DNA of 64,000 bases, taken from positions 169,789 to 233,788 of the forward strand of contig NZ_KB905815.1 in the NCBI RefSeq assembly GCF_000381025.1. The letters run 5' to 3'. The notes beneath the pieces are model-generated. The model worked only from the letters and a program-made list of their open reading frames with translations. It was not told the DNA's origin and made no database searches. This DNA is from Streptomyces sulphureus DSM 40104. Lineage in GTDB: Bacteria; Actinomycetota; Actinomycetes; Streptomycetales; Streptomycetaceae. Below, piece by piece: positions 33,924-44,116 of the stretch; within the stretch, counting starts at the first letter, position 1; each line of letters begins with the position of its first letter. Position numbers and translations under genes: made by a program.

Positions 33924-36710
33924 TCAGTGCGCGGCGGACTCCCAATCGGAGCCGGAACCGACCGAGACGTCGAGCGGAGCCCTGAGGCTCACCGCCGTCG
34001 ACATCTCGCGACGGACCAACTCCTCCACGGCTGCCCGCTCTCCGGGGGCGACCTCCAGGACGATCTCGTCGTGTACCTGGAGGAGCATTCGGGAGGAGAG
34101 CTGCTCGGCCTCCAGCGCCCGGTCCACCTTGAGCATCGCCACCTTGACGATGTCGGCGGCCGTGCCCTGGATCGGTGCGTTCAGCGCCATCCGCTCGGCC
34201 ATCTCCCGGCGTTGGCGGTGGTCGCTGGTGAGGTCGGGGAGATAGCGGCGGCGGCCCATGATGGTCTGGGTGTAGCCGATGGCGCGGGCCTCGTCGACGA
34301 CGTGGCGGAGGTAGTCCCGCACGCCGCCGAAGCGCTCGAAGTAGGTCTCCATCAGCTTCTTCGCCTCGTCCGGCGCGATGCCGAGCTGCTGCGAGAGGCC
34401 GAAGGCCGAGAGGCCGTAGGCGAGGCCGTACGACATCGCCTTGATCTTGCGGCGCATCTCCGCGTCGACCTGGGCCTCGGCGACCGAGAAGACCTGCGCG
34501 GCGACCGTGGTGTGCAGGTCCTCGCCTGTGGTGAACGCCTCGATCAGGCCCTCGTCCTCGGAAAGGTGGGCCATGACGCGGAGTTCGATCTGGCTGTAGT
34601 CCGCGGTGAGGAGCGATTCGTATGCCTCGCCGACCTTGAAGCCGCGGCGGATCGCCCGGCCCTCGTCGGTGCGGACGGGGATGTTCTGGAGGTTGGGGTC
34701 GGTCGAGGAGAGGCGGCCGGTGGCGGCGACGGTCTGGTTGAAGGTGGTGTGGATGCGGCCGTCGGGTGCGATGGTCTTGATCAGGCCCTCGACCGTGGTG
34801 CGCAGCTTCTGCTGTTCCCGGTACCTGAGCATGATCACGGGGAGTTCGTGGGTCGTCTGCATCGCGAGCCAGGCGAGAGCGTCGGCGTCGGTGGTGTAAC
34901 CCGTCTTGGTGCGCTTGGTCTTGGGGAGGCCGAGCTCCCCGAAGAGGACCTCCTGGAGCTGCTTCGGGGAGCCGAGGTTGAACTCGTGGCCCACGGCGGC
35001 GTGCGCCTCGGAGACGGCCTGCTGGGCCGCGTCGGCGAACTGCTGCTCCAGGCCGCTCAGCCATTCCCGGTCGGCCGCGATCCCGGCGCGCTCCATCTTC
35101 GCGAGCATCGCCGAGGTGGGCAGCTCCAGTTCGCGCAGCATCCGGGCCGCGCCCGAGTCGGCGAGCCGGGCCTCGAACGCCTCGCCCAGGTCGAGGACGG
35201 CGCGGGCCTTGCGCATCAGTGCTTCGGCCTCGGCCTGTTCGTCGGCGCCGAAGGCGAGTTGGCCGTTGGCGTCGGCGGCCGGCTCGAGTTCGCGGCCGAG
35301 GTACTCGACAGCGAGGGCGTCGAGAGCGAAGGAGCGGCGGCCCGGCTTGTCGAGGTAGGCGGCGAGGGCGGTGTCCATCGCCACACCGGCGACGGTGAGG
35401 CCGCGCTCGCCGAGGACTCGGATCAGGGCCTTCGCGTCGTGCATCACCTTGGCCCGCTGCGGATCGGCGAGCCATTCGGCGAACGCCTTCTCCTCCTCGG
35501 CGCTCAACTGCGGAGGGGCGAACCAGGCCGCCGGGCCCTCGCCGCTCGCCAGGGCCACCTCGGCGACGTCGCCGCTGCCGAGCTTCCAGGTGTCGACCGT
35601 GGCGACGCCGAGCGTCCGGCCGCCGTGGTGCGCGAGCCACTCGGTGAGTTCGCCCTCGCCGAGGACGGTACCGTCCAGCTCGACGCCGGGGGCTACCTCC
35701 TGCTCGGCCTCCTCGCTCGCGCCGGGGTCGACGGCGTAGAGGCGGTCGCGGAAGTTCTGGTGGCGGAACTCCAGGGTGTCGAGGACGACGTCGAGCGCCG
35801 TGCGGTCGTAGGGGGCACGGAGGAGGTCCTCGGGGTGGCAGCCGAGCGGGACGTCCCTGACCATCTCGGTGAGGCGGCGGTTGAGGCGGACCGAGTCGAG
35901 GCTGTCGCGGAGGTTCTGGCCGGCCTTGCCCTTGATCTCGTCGGCGTGGTCGGTGAGTTCGGCGATGGAGCCGTACTGCTTGATCCACTTCGCGGCGGTC
36001 TTCTCGCCGACCCCGGGGATGCCGGGGAGGTTGTCGGACGGGTCGCCGCGCAGGGCGGCGTAGTCCGGGTACTGGAGGGGGGTGAGGCCGTACCGCTCCT
36101 CCACTTTTTCGGGGGTGTAGCGGGTGAGCTCGGAGACGCCCTTGGTCGGGTAGAGGACGGTGACGTCCTCGGAGACGAGCTGGAAGGAGTCGCGGTCGCC
36201 GGTGACGATGGAGACCTTGAACCCCTCGGCCACGGCCTCCGTCGTGAGGGTGGCGATGACGTCGTCCGCCTCGAAGCCGTCGACGGCGAAGCGGGGGACC
36301 TGCATGGTGTCGAGGAGTTCGCCGATGAGCTCGACCTGTCCGCGGAACTCGTCGGGGGTCTTGGAGCGGTTGGCCTTGTACTCGCTGAACTCCTCGGAGC
36401 GCCAGGTCTTCCGGGAGACGTCGAAGGCGACCGCGAAGTGGGTGGGGGCCTCGTCACGCAACGTGTTGGCGAGCATGGAGGTGAAGCCGTAGATCGCGTT
36501 GGTGGGCTGGCCGCTGGTGGTGGTGAAGTTCTCGGCGGGCAGCGCGAAGAAGGCACGGTACGCGAGCGAATGCCCGTCCATCAGCAACAGCCTGGGCGGT
36601 TCCGCACCCGAGCGCCCCTGCTCGCCGGGCGCCTGCCCGCCCTGCTTCGCCTGTGCCGGCGCCTTCTTCTGCGGCGCTCCGGATTCCTTCTTCGCTTCCT
36701 CTGTAGCCAC
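33924..36710 (-). CDS. polA: DNA polymerase I
   Basis: A 928-residue family A polymerase. The N-terminal 5'-3' exonuclease domain (LLLMDGHSLAYRAFFAL, FAVDGFEADDVIATL, TGDRDSFQLV, DPSDNLPGIPGVGEKTA) is intact. The 3'-5' exonuclease-like middle domain lacks the DTE metal ligands (VATVDTWKLGSGDVAEVAL), so proofreading is probably absent. The polymerase domain is intact: motif A DYSQIELRV, motif B RRKIKAMSYGLAYG, motif C VHDEIV. Role: Okazaki fragment maturation and repair. GTG 36710 was chosen because GGGAG lies ten bases upstream and the frame beyond is not conserved-looking. Confidence 0.96.
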   Translation of the reverse strand: MATEEAKKESGAPQKKAPAQAKQGGQAPGEQGRSGAEPPRLLLMDGHSLAYRAFFALPAENFTTTSGQPTNAIYGFTSMLANTLRDEAPTHFAVAFDVSRKTWRSEEFSEYKANRSKTPDEFRGQVELIGELLDTMQVPRFAVDGFEADDVIATLTTEAVAEGFKVSIVTGDRDSFQLVSEDVTVLYPTKGVSELTRYTPEKVEERYGLTPLQYPDYAALRGDPSDNLPGIPGVGEKTAAKWIKQYGSIAELTDHADEIKGKAGQNLRDSLDSVRLNRRLTEMVRDVPLGCHPEDLLRAPYDRTALDVVLDTLEFRHQNFRDRLYAVDPGASEEAEQEVAPGVELDGTVLGEGELTEWLAHHGGRTLGVATVDTWKLGSGDVAEVALASGEGPAAWFAPPQLSAEEEKAFAEWLADPQRAKVMHDAKALIRVLGERGLTVAGVAMDTALAAYLDKPGRRSFALDALAVEYLGRELEPAADANGQLAFGADEQAEAEALMRKARAVLDLGEAFEARLADSGAARMLRELELPTSAMLAKMERAGIAADREWLSGLEQQFADAAQQAVSEAHAAVGHEFNLGSPKQLQEVLFGELGLPKTKRTKTGYTTDADALAWLAMQTTHELPVIMLRYREQQKLRTTVEGLIKTIAPDGRIHTTFNQTVAATGRLSSTDPNLQNIPVRTDEGRAIRRGFKVGEAYESLLTADYSQIELRVMAHLSEDEGLIEAFTTGEDLHTTVAAQVFSVAEAQVDAEMRRKIKAMSYGLAYGLSAFGLSQQLGIAPDEAKKLMETYFERFGGVRDYLRHVVDEARAIGYTQTIMGRRRYLPDLTSDHRQRREMAERMALNAPIQGTAADIVKVAMLKVDRALEAEQLSSRMLLQVHDEIVLEVAPGERAAVEELVRREMSTAVSLRAPLDVSVGSGSDWESAAH

Positions 36711-36894
36711 GTGCCCGATACTCCCACGGGCCGCTGACAATCCGGCCGCGGACGGCCCGCCGCACCCCAACCGCGCTACTGTGCGCGGCCGCAGAGACAC
36801 GGAGTGGAGTATTCCGTTCAGAATGCGGGACGCTCACCAGCGGAGTTATCCACAGGGCTGCCGTCGAGGCCACCCTGCGTGGCAACATCGGGGC
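36711..36894. promoter_or_regulatory. Divergent polA/fdhF promoter region with a DnaA-box match
   Basis: 184 bases between divergent genes. They contain TTATCCACA (36846-36854), an exact match to the 9-mer DnaA-box consensus, 41 bases before the oxidoreductase start. No second box is seen close by, so it may be chance or a regulatory DnaA site. Confidence 0.4.
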
Positions 36895-39183
<2,289 letters not shown>

Positions 39184-39208
39184 GATGACCCGCGGTTGCT
39201 TCGAGGCC

Positions 39209-39240
39209 GGCGGGAGGGGTCGAGCGCGGCCCCTCCCGCC
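39209..39240 (+). terminator. fdhF terminator, first of three consecutive hairpins
   Basis: Perfect 11-bp stem GGCGGGAGGGG/CCCCTCCCGCC with a 10-base loop, 25 bases after the stop codon. Confidence 0.75.
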
Positions 39241-39260
39241 GAACCTGCGTCGCCCTTGAA

Positions 39261-39327
39261 CGTGGCGCCGCCGGGGCACCGCTCGGCGCCACGTCGCTGC
39301 GATCGCCGCGCGGCGATCGCAGCGACG
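39261..39327. repeat. Two further perfect inverted repeats
   Basis: Stem CGTGGCGCCG/CGGCGCCACG (39261-39270, 39284-39293) runs straight into a 36-bp perfect palindrome (39292-39327, 17-bp arms starting CGTCGCTGCGATCGCCG around a central CG). With the 39209 hairpin this makes three stems in 119 bases. Confidence 0.85.
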
Positions 39328-39464
39328 GGCGGAGACGGAAGCCAGGCCGCGCGGGGGCCGCTCTTGGTACCTACCCGAGGGGACGCGTCGATCGCCTGAT
39401 AGGACAGTGTGCGCAGTGGACCCGGCACGAGCCGGGGTGACGGACGACACGGGAGCGGAGCACG

Positions 39465-39938
39465 ATGGGCGAGCAGAGCGCAACCACCTTCCCCCAGGAG
39501 ATCCTGGACGAGTGGGCCGGCCTCGGCGTCGACCTGCCCGCCCTCTTCTCCGCCGGGCATCTCGGTGAGCGCATGGGACTCGAGGTGCTGGAGGCGTCCG
39601 CCGAGAAGGTCGTCGGCACGCTTCCCGTCGAGGGCAACACCCAGCCGTACGGTCTCCTCCACGGCGGCGCCTCCGCCGTCCTCGCCGAGACGCTCGGTTC
39701 GGTCGGGGCGATGCTCCACGGCGGCCCGCACAAGTCGGCCGTCGGCGTCGACCTGAACTGCACGCACCACCGCGGGCTCTCCTCCGGGCTCGTCACCGGT
39801 GTCGCCACACCGGTGCACCGCGGGCGCTCGACGGCGACCTACGAGATCGCCCTCACCGAGGAGAACGGCAAGCGCGTCTGCACCGCCCGCCTGACCTGCC
39901 TGCTGCGCGACGGCGGCCCGGCGGACGCCCGGGGCTGA
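39465..39938 (+). CDS. Hotdog-fold thioesterase (PaaI/YdiI type)
   Basis: A 157-residue hotdog protein: central helix region PYGLLHGGASAVLAETLGSVGA with the HGGxxxxLxE catalytic motif, then VGVDLNCTHHRGLSSGLVTGVATPVHRGRSTATYEI. It should hydrolyse aryl- or acyl-CoA, as in menaquinone synthesis (DHNA-CoA) or phenylacetate degradation; which one cannot be decided. ATG preceded by GGAGCGGAGCACG. Confidence 0.9.
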   Translation: MGEQSATTFPQEILDEWAGLGVDLPALFSAGHLGERMGLEVLEASAEKVVGTLPVEGNTQPYGLLHGGASAVLAETLGSVGAMLHGGPHKSAVGVDLNCTHHRGLSSGLVTGVATPVHRGRSTATYEIALTEENGKRVCTARLTCLLRDGGPADARG

Positions 39939-40114
39939 CGGGCCGGACGCTCGCACCGGGCTGACGAACGCAAAGAGCCGGCGCCGAAGAGCCGGCGTCA
40001 ACTCCCGTAGCAGCAGCTTTCGTTCGCGACCGCAGGTCGCGCCACGTCCCGCCGACAAGCCGCATTCCCCAGGCGGGTGATCCGCCCGTGCGCGCCCCGA
40101 CCGCGTTCCGCACA

Positions 40115-40158
40115 GGCCGGCGGGTGGTGCAGCGCGTTCTCTGCACCACCCGCCGGCC
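40115..40158. terminator. Bidirectional terminator, 18-bp stem
   Basis: Perfect 18-bp inverted repeat (40115-40132 and 40141-40158, arm GGCCGGCGGGTGGTGCAG) with an 8-base loop, between the thioesterase (plus) and the small minus-strand gene ending at 40215. Confidence 0.8.
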
Positions 40159-40214
40159 CGACGAGCGCGCGGCCGCGGCCGGCCGGCTGCGGGCTTCGTC
40201 GTGCTGGCGGCAGG

Positions 40215-40445
40215 TCAGTCGATGCCGCGGCAGATGTGCCAGTCCTCGTCGTCCTCCTCGACACCGGCGAGACGCAGCCGGGGAGGCAGGGCCTCCGCGA
40301 CCGGTGCGTCGCCCTCGCCGGGGTACGGGGGTGCCGGGGGGAGGAGCACGGAGGTGATCGCTACGGTCGCGGCCGTCGCCGGGGTCGCCGATGCGGTCGC
40401 ACGAAGCCCTGCTGAGCCTCTCTCGCGCGGCGGTGCTGTCATCAT
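40215..40445 (-). CDS. 76-residue orphan protein ending DWHICRGID
   Basis: Starts ATGATG with GAGAGGAG six bases upstream, one of the best ribosome sites in the window, which argues for a real gene. The protein has an Ala/Thr-rich weakly hydrophobic stretch (ATASATPATAATVAITSVLLPPAPP, ~residues 17-41), then LPPRLRLAGVEEDDEDWHICRGID. The acidic, aromatic tail with one Cys resembles neither a lipoprotein nor a known RiPP precursor. Followed by a strong terminator, so it is monocistronic. Function unknown. Confidence 0.6.
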   Translation of the reverse strand: MMTAPPRERGSAGLRATASATPATAATVAITSVLLPPAPPYPGEGDAPVAEALPPRLRLAGVEEDDEDWHICRGID

Positions 40446-41837
40446 CCTCGGCTCCTCTCGGCCGCCCGGCGGGCGGCAGTGCTTCGGGCGCCGGCCTCGG
40501 GTCGGGGCCTGCGCCGAGTCGCGCTTCCTCCGCGTGCCGGCGCCCGCACGCAGACTCGGTGCAGGCCGCAGCACACAGCACCGGACCGAGGGGCCCGGGG
40601 CGAACCCGCCACGGGGTCCACCCTCCGCAGTCTGCAACGGTGCCCGGCCCTCACGCATCCCTTTAGGGGCAAGTCGTGCGATTCGACGTACGCCTCACGC
40701 ACCGTCGGCCGTGCGGCACCCCGCACCACCGCGCCCCGGCGGAGACACGGGCGACGTGCCACCGTCGCGACACCCCAACCCGCCCTGGACACGGCCCCGT
40801 TGAAGCGACGGCCCGAGCCGGGCACCGTACATCCCCCGCCGTCGGAAGCGGGCACGGCCCTGAGCCGAGTGGGCCCGCCCGGTCACCCCGCGGCCCCGCC
40901 CACCGACACGTCAGGCCCGCGCACGACACCCGACGGCACCGTAGCGCCCAACTCGCCCAGCACGAGAGCCGGTTCGCACGGCAAGATGCGGCGAGCGGTG
41001 ACACAACGCGACGACACGCCCCCTCGCGCACCGGACCGCGCGCCGCCGGACGCGCCCCCGTGCCCGTTTCGCGCCCGCCGCAGCTCGCCGCGCCCCCGGA
41101 GCGGCAGCCCGTCCACACACCCGCATCACGAGGGCCCGCCGTGCGCTCCCCCGTCGATGACCGCACATGTGCGCATCCACCCCGCTGACCGCCAACTACC
41201 CCGGCCTCCTCAGGAGTTGTTCCCAACACCACACGTCAGACGCTCCGACACCACGCCACCCGAAACCCGGACGCGACCAACTTCCCGCGCAGACACGGCA
41301 CTTGACCACCCGCCTCGATCCACCACGCTCGGCGCCGTACCGCACCTCCGGATCACACACCCGACCGGCCCGCCCTCAGCACCCACTACAGTCACTCTTA
41401 GTAACAAGGTCCGGCGGAAAAACCATCCCGCCCCCCTGTCCGCCCTCACCTCCGCCCCTCACACCCAGGTGCTCCGCACGCTATGCGGACGCACCACCCC
41501 CACTGCCGCCCCAGCCCCCCGTCGAGCGGCGGCTTCGCGCCCAACTCCCGTTCGCTGCGCGGCGGAAAGCCCGCCGTAAACAAAGGGAAATCCCGGCGAA
41601 ACAGGACCACCGAGCCGCAGGTGCACGGCACGGAGTTCCCGCACAGGCATGGTCATAACAAGACAGTCACATCCTGCCCCTCACCTCTGCCGGTGCCGAT
41701 GTCATCGCCATAGAGTCACGGCCAGTCACCGCGCCGCCGGGCGTGCGACGCAAGCACGAACTCCACCCCTAGTACGGCCCGGCGGCCGCGAAGAGGTCAT
41801 CCACCGCCGATGGCCCCGCCAGGGGAAAGGACAGATC
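40446..41837. other. 1.4-kb gene-poor, C-skewed region upstream of livJ
   Basis: Bounded by the small gene's start and livJ. The plus strand is strongly C-rich: in 41341-41400 I count 30 C and 9 G. Long frames are open on both strands only because stops are rare; the translations are Pro/Arg/Thr low-complexity and none has a ribosome site. The right end presumably holds the livJ promoter; TAGAGT at 41711-41716 is a possible -10. Otherwise I see nothing assignable. Confidence 0.5.
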
Positions 41838-43079
41838 GTGCGTCACCGCTCCTTGTTCACCATCTCCACCACCGCCGTGGCCGTGGGAGCTCTCACGCTC
41901 TCCGCCTGCGGCTCTCGCGACGACAGCGGCGGCGACAGCGGCGGCGGGGACAAGACCGTCGTCATCGGGCTCGACGCGCCGCTCTCCGGCGACCTGTCCG
42001 CGCTCGGCGCGGGGATCAAGAACTCCGCGGACCTCGCGGTCAAGGTCGCCAACAAGAACAACGAGGTCGACGGCGTCAAGTTCAAGCTGGAGTCGCTCGA
42101 CGACCAGGGCCAGGCAGGCACGGGCCAGCAGAACGCCACCAAGCTCGTGGGCAACCAGGAAGTGTACGGCGTCGTCGGCCCGCTCAACTCGCACGTCGGC
42201 GAGTCGATGCAGAAGGTCCTCGGCAACGCCAACCTCGTGCAGGTCTCCCCCGCCAACACCGCGCCGCAGCTCACGCAGGGCGCGAAGTGGCAGTCCGGCG
42301 ACAAGGTCCGCGGCTTCGAGTCGTACTTCCGCACCTGCGCCACCGACGACGTCCAGGGCCCGTTCGCCGCCCAATACCTCTACAACGAGAAGAAGTTCAA
42401 GAAGGCGTACATCATCGACGACAAGAAGACCTACGGCGCCGGCCTCGCCGGCACGTTCACCACCGAGTTCAAGAAGCTCGGCGGCAAGGTCGTCGGCACC
42501 GACCACGTCAACCCGGACGACCGCGACTTCTCGGCCGTCGCCACCAAGGTCGCCAAGTCCGGCGCGGACTTCGTCTACATCGGCAGCGAGTACCCGACGG
42601 CCGCCCCGCTCTCGGCCCAGATCAAGAAGGCCGGCGCGACGTTCCCGACCGTCGGCGGCGACGCGCTCTACAGCGCCGAGTACATCAAGCTCCACAAGAA
42701 GAAGTCCGAGGGCGACATGGCCACTTCGGTCGGCGCCCCGCTGGAGACCCTCGACACGGCCAAGGAGTTCATGAAGAACTACAAGGCCCAGGGGTACAAG
42801 CTCCCCTACGAGGCGTACGGCGGCTACTCGTACGACAGCACCTGGGCGATCATCCAGGCGATCAAGGCCGTCGCCGAGGAGGGCGACGGCCTCCCCGACG
42901 ACGTCGACGAAGCGCGCGAGAAGATCGCCAAGGCCGTCCAGAGCGTCAAGTTCAGCGGCGTCACCGGCGAGGTCGCCTTCGACAAGTTCGGCGACACCAC
43001 CAACAAGCAGCTCTCCGTATACGAGGTGAAGGGCGGCGACCACAAGGCGGTCAAGACCGGCACCTTCGGCGAGAGCTGA
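41838..43079 (+). CDS. livJ: Branched-chain amino-acid ABC transporter, substrate-binding lipoprotein
   Basis: A 413-residue type I periplasmic-binding-fold protein. The lipobox LSAC puts Cys24 as the lipidated first residue of the mature protein. Family hallmarks are IGLDAPLSGDLSALGAGIKNSADLAV, QQNATKLVGNQEVYGVVGPLNSHV, and VSPANTAPQLTQ. It binds Leu/Ile/Val or related amino acids at the outer membrane face. GTG start with AAAGGA six bases upstream. First gene of a five-gene operon. Confidence 0.93.
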   Translation: MRHRSLFTISTTAVAVGALTLSACGSRDDSGGDSGGGDKTVVIGLDAPLSGDLSALGAGIKNSADLAVKVANKNNEVDGVKFKLESLDDQGQAGTGQQNATKLVGNQEVYGVVGPLNSHVGESMQKVLGNANLVQVSPANTAPQLTQGAKWQSGDKVRGFESYFRTCATDDVQGPFAAQYLYNEKKFKKAYIIDDKKTYGAGLAGTFTTEFKKLGGKVVGTDHVNPDDRDFSAVATKVAKSGADFVYIGSEYPTAAPLSAQIKKAGATFPTVGGDALYSAEYIKLHKKKSEGDMATSVGAPLETLDTAKEFMKNYKAQGYKLPYEAYGGYSYDSTWAIIQAIKAVAEEGDGLPDDVDEAREKIAKAVQSVKFSGVTGEVAFDKFGDTTNKQLSVYEVKGGDHKAVKTGTFGES

Positions 43080-43186
43080 TCCGCCAGGGCAACCCGGCCC
43101 CGTCCCGCACCACTTGCTGCTGCTGCGCGGGGGCGCCGATCGCGCCCCCGCGCAGCCGTATCTGACACATCCCCGGAGGAACCCCG

Positions 43187-44116
43187 GTGAACGACCTGCC
43201 GGATCAGCTGGCGAACGGACTCGCACTCGGCGCGCTGTACGGTCTCATCGCGATCGGGTACACGATGGTCTACGGCATCGTCCAGCTCATCAACTTCGCC
43301 CATGGCGAGATATTCATGATCGGCGGCTTCGGCGCGCTGACCGCCTGGCTGTGGCTGCCCGCAGGCACCAGCCTCACGCTTGCGCTCCCCCTGATGATCC
43401 TGCTCGGGGTCGTCTGCGCCGTCCTCGTCGGCGTCGGGGCGGAGCGCTTCGCCTACCGTCCACTGCGCGGCGGGCCCCGGCTCTCCCCGCTGATCACCGC
43501 TATCGGCCTCTCGCTCGCCCTCCAGCAGGCGATCTGGGCCTTCTACCCCGACGCCAAGAAGGCCCGTCCCTTCCCGCAGTTCGAGGGGGGCGACTTCGAC
43601 CTCGGCTTCGTCTCGATCGCGCGCGAGGACCTGTTCATCTACGTCGCCGCTCTCGTCTGCATGCTCACGCTCGGCCTCTTCGTCAGCAAGACGCGCACCG
43701 GCCGTGCCATGCAGGCGACTTCGCAGGACCCGGACACCGCGAAGCTCATGGGCGTCAACACCGACCGCATCATCGTCATGGCCTTCGCGATCGGCGCCGC
43801 CTTCGCCGCGATCGCCGCCATCGCGCAGGGGTTCAAAACCGGCGAGGTGCAGTTCCGGATGGGCTTCATCGCCGGGCTCAAGGCATTCACCGCCGCCGTG
43901 CTCGGCGGCATCGGGAACATCTACGGAGCGATGGTCGGCGGCCTGGTGCTGGGCGTCGCCGAGGCGATGGCCATCGCGTACATCGGAAACGTGCCGGGGA
44001 TGGAGCAGTTCGGCGGCGGATCGTGGAAGGACGTGTGGGCGTTCGCGCTGCTCATCCTGGTCCTGCTGATCCGACCGCAGGGCATCCTCGGTGAACGCGT
44101 AACGGACCGGGCGTGA
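43187..44116 (+). CDS. livH: Branched-chain amino-acid ABC transporter permease
   Basis: A 309-residue LivH permease with about eight membrane helices; NGLALGALYGLIAIGYTMVYGIVQLINFAHGEIFMIG at the N-terminus is the family signature, and the late GLKAFTAAVLGGIGNIYGAMVGGL is the EAA-like coupling region. GTG start with GGAGGA five bases upstream. Confidence 0.95.
   Translation: MNDLPDQLANGLALGALYGLIAIGYTMVYGIVQLINFAHGEIFMIGGFGALTAWLWLPAGTSLTLALPLMILLGVVCAVLVGVGAERFAYRPLRGGPRLSPLITAIGLSLALQQAIWAFYPDAKKARPFPQFEGGDFDLGFVSIAREDLFIYVAALVCMLTLGLFVSKTRTGRAMQATSQDPDTAKLMGVNTDRIIVMAFAIGAAFAAIAAIAQGFKTGEVQFRMGFIAGLKAFTAAVLGGIGNIYGAMVGGLVLGVAEAMAIAYIGNVPGMEQFGGGSWKDVWAFALLILVLLIRPQGILGERVTDRA

Noticed and set aside
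33927..36737. A 936-codon plus-strand frame opposite polA
   Set aside because: Shadow of polA; no domain visible.
40479..41579. A 366-codon plus-strand frame in the livJ upstream desert
   Set aside because: Low-complexity Pro/Arg/Thr translation with no ribosome site; it overlaps nothing real but has no sign of coding.
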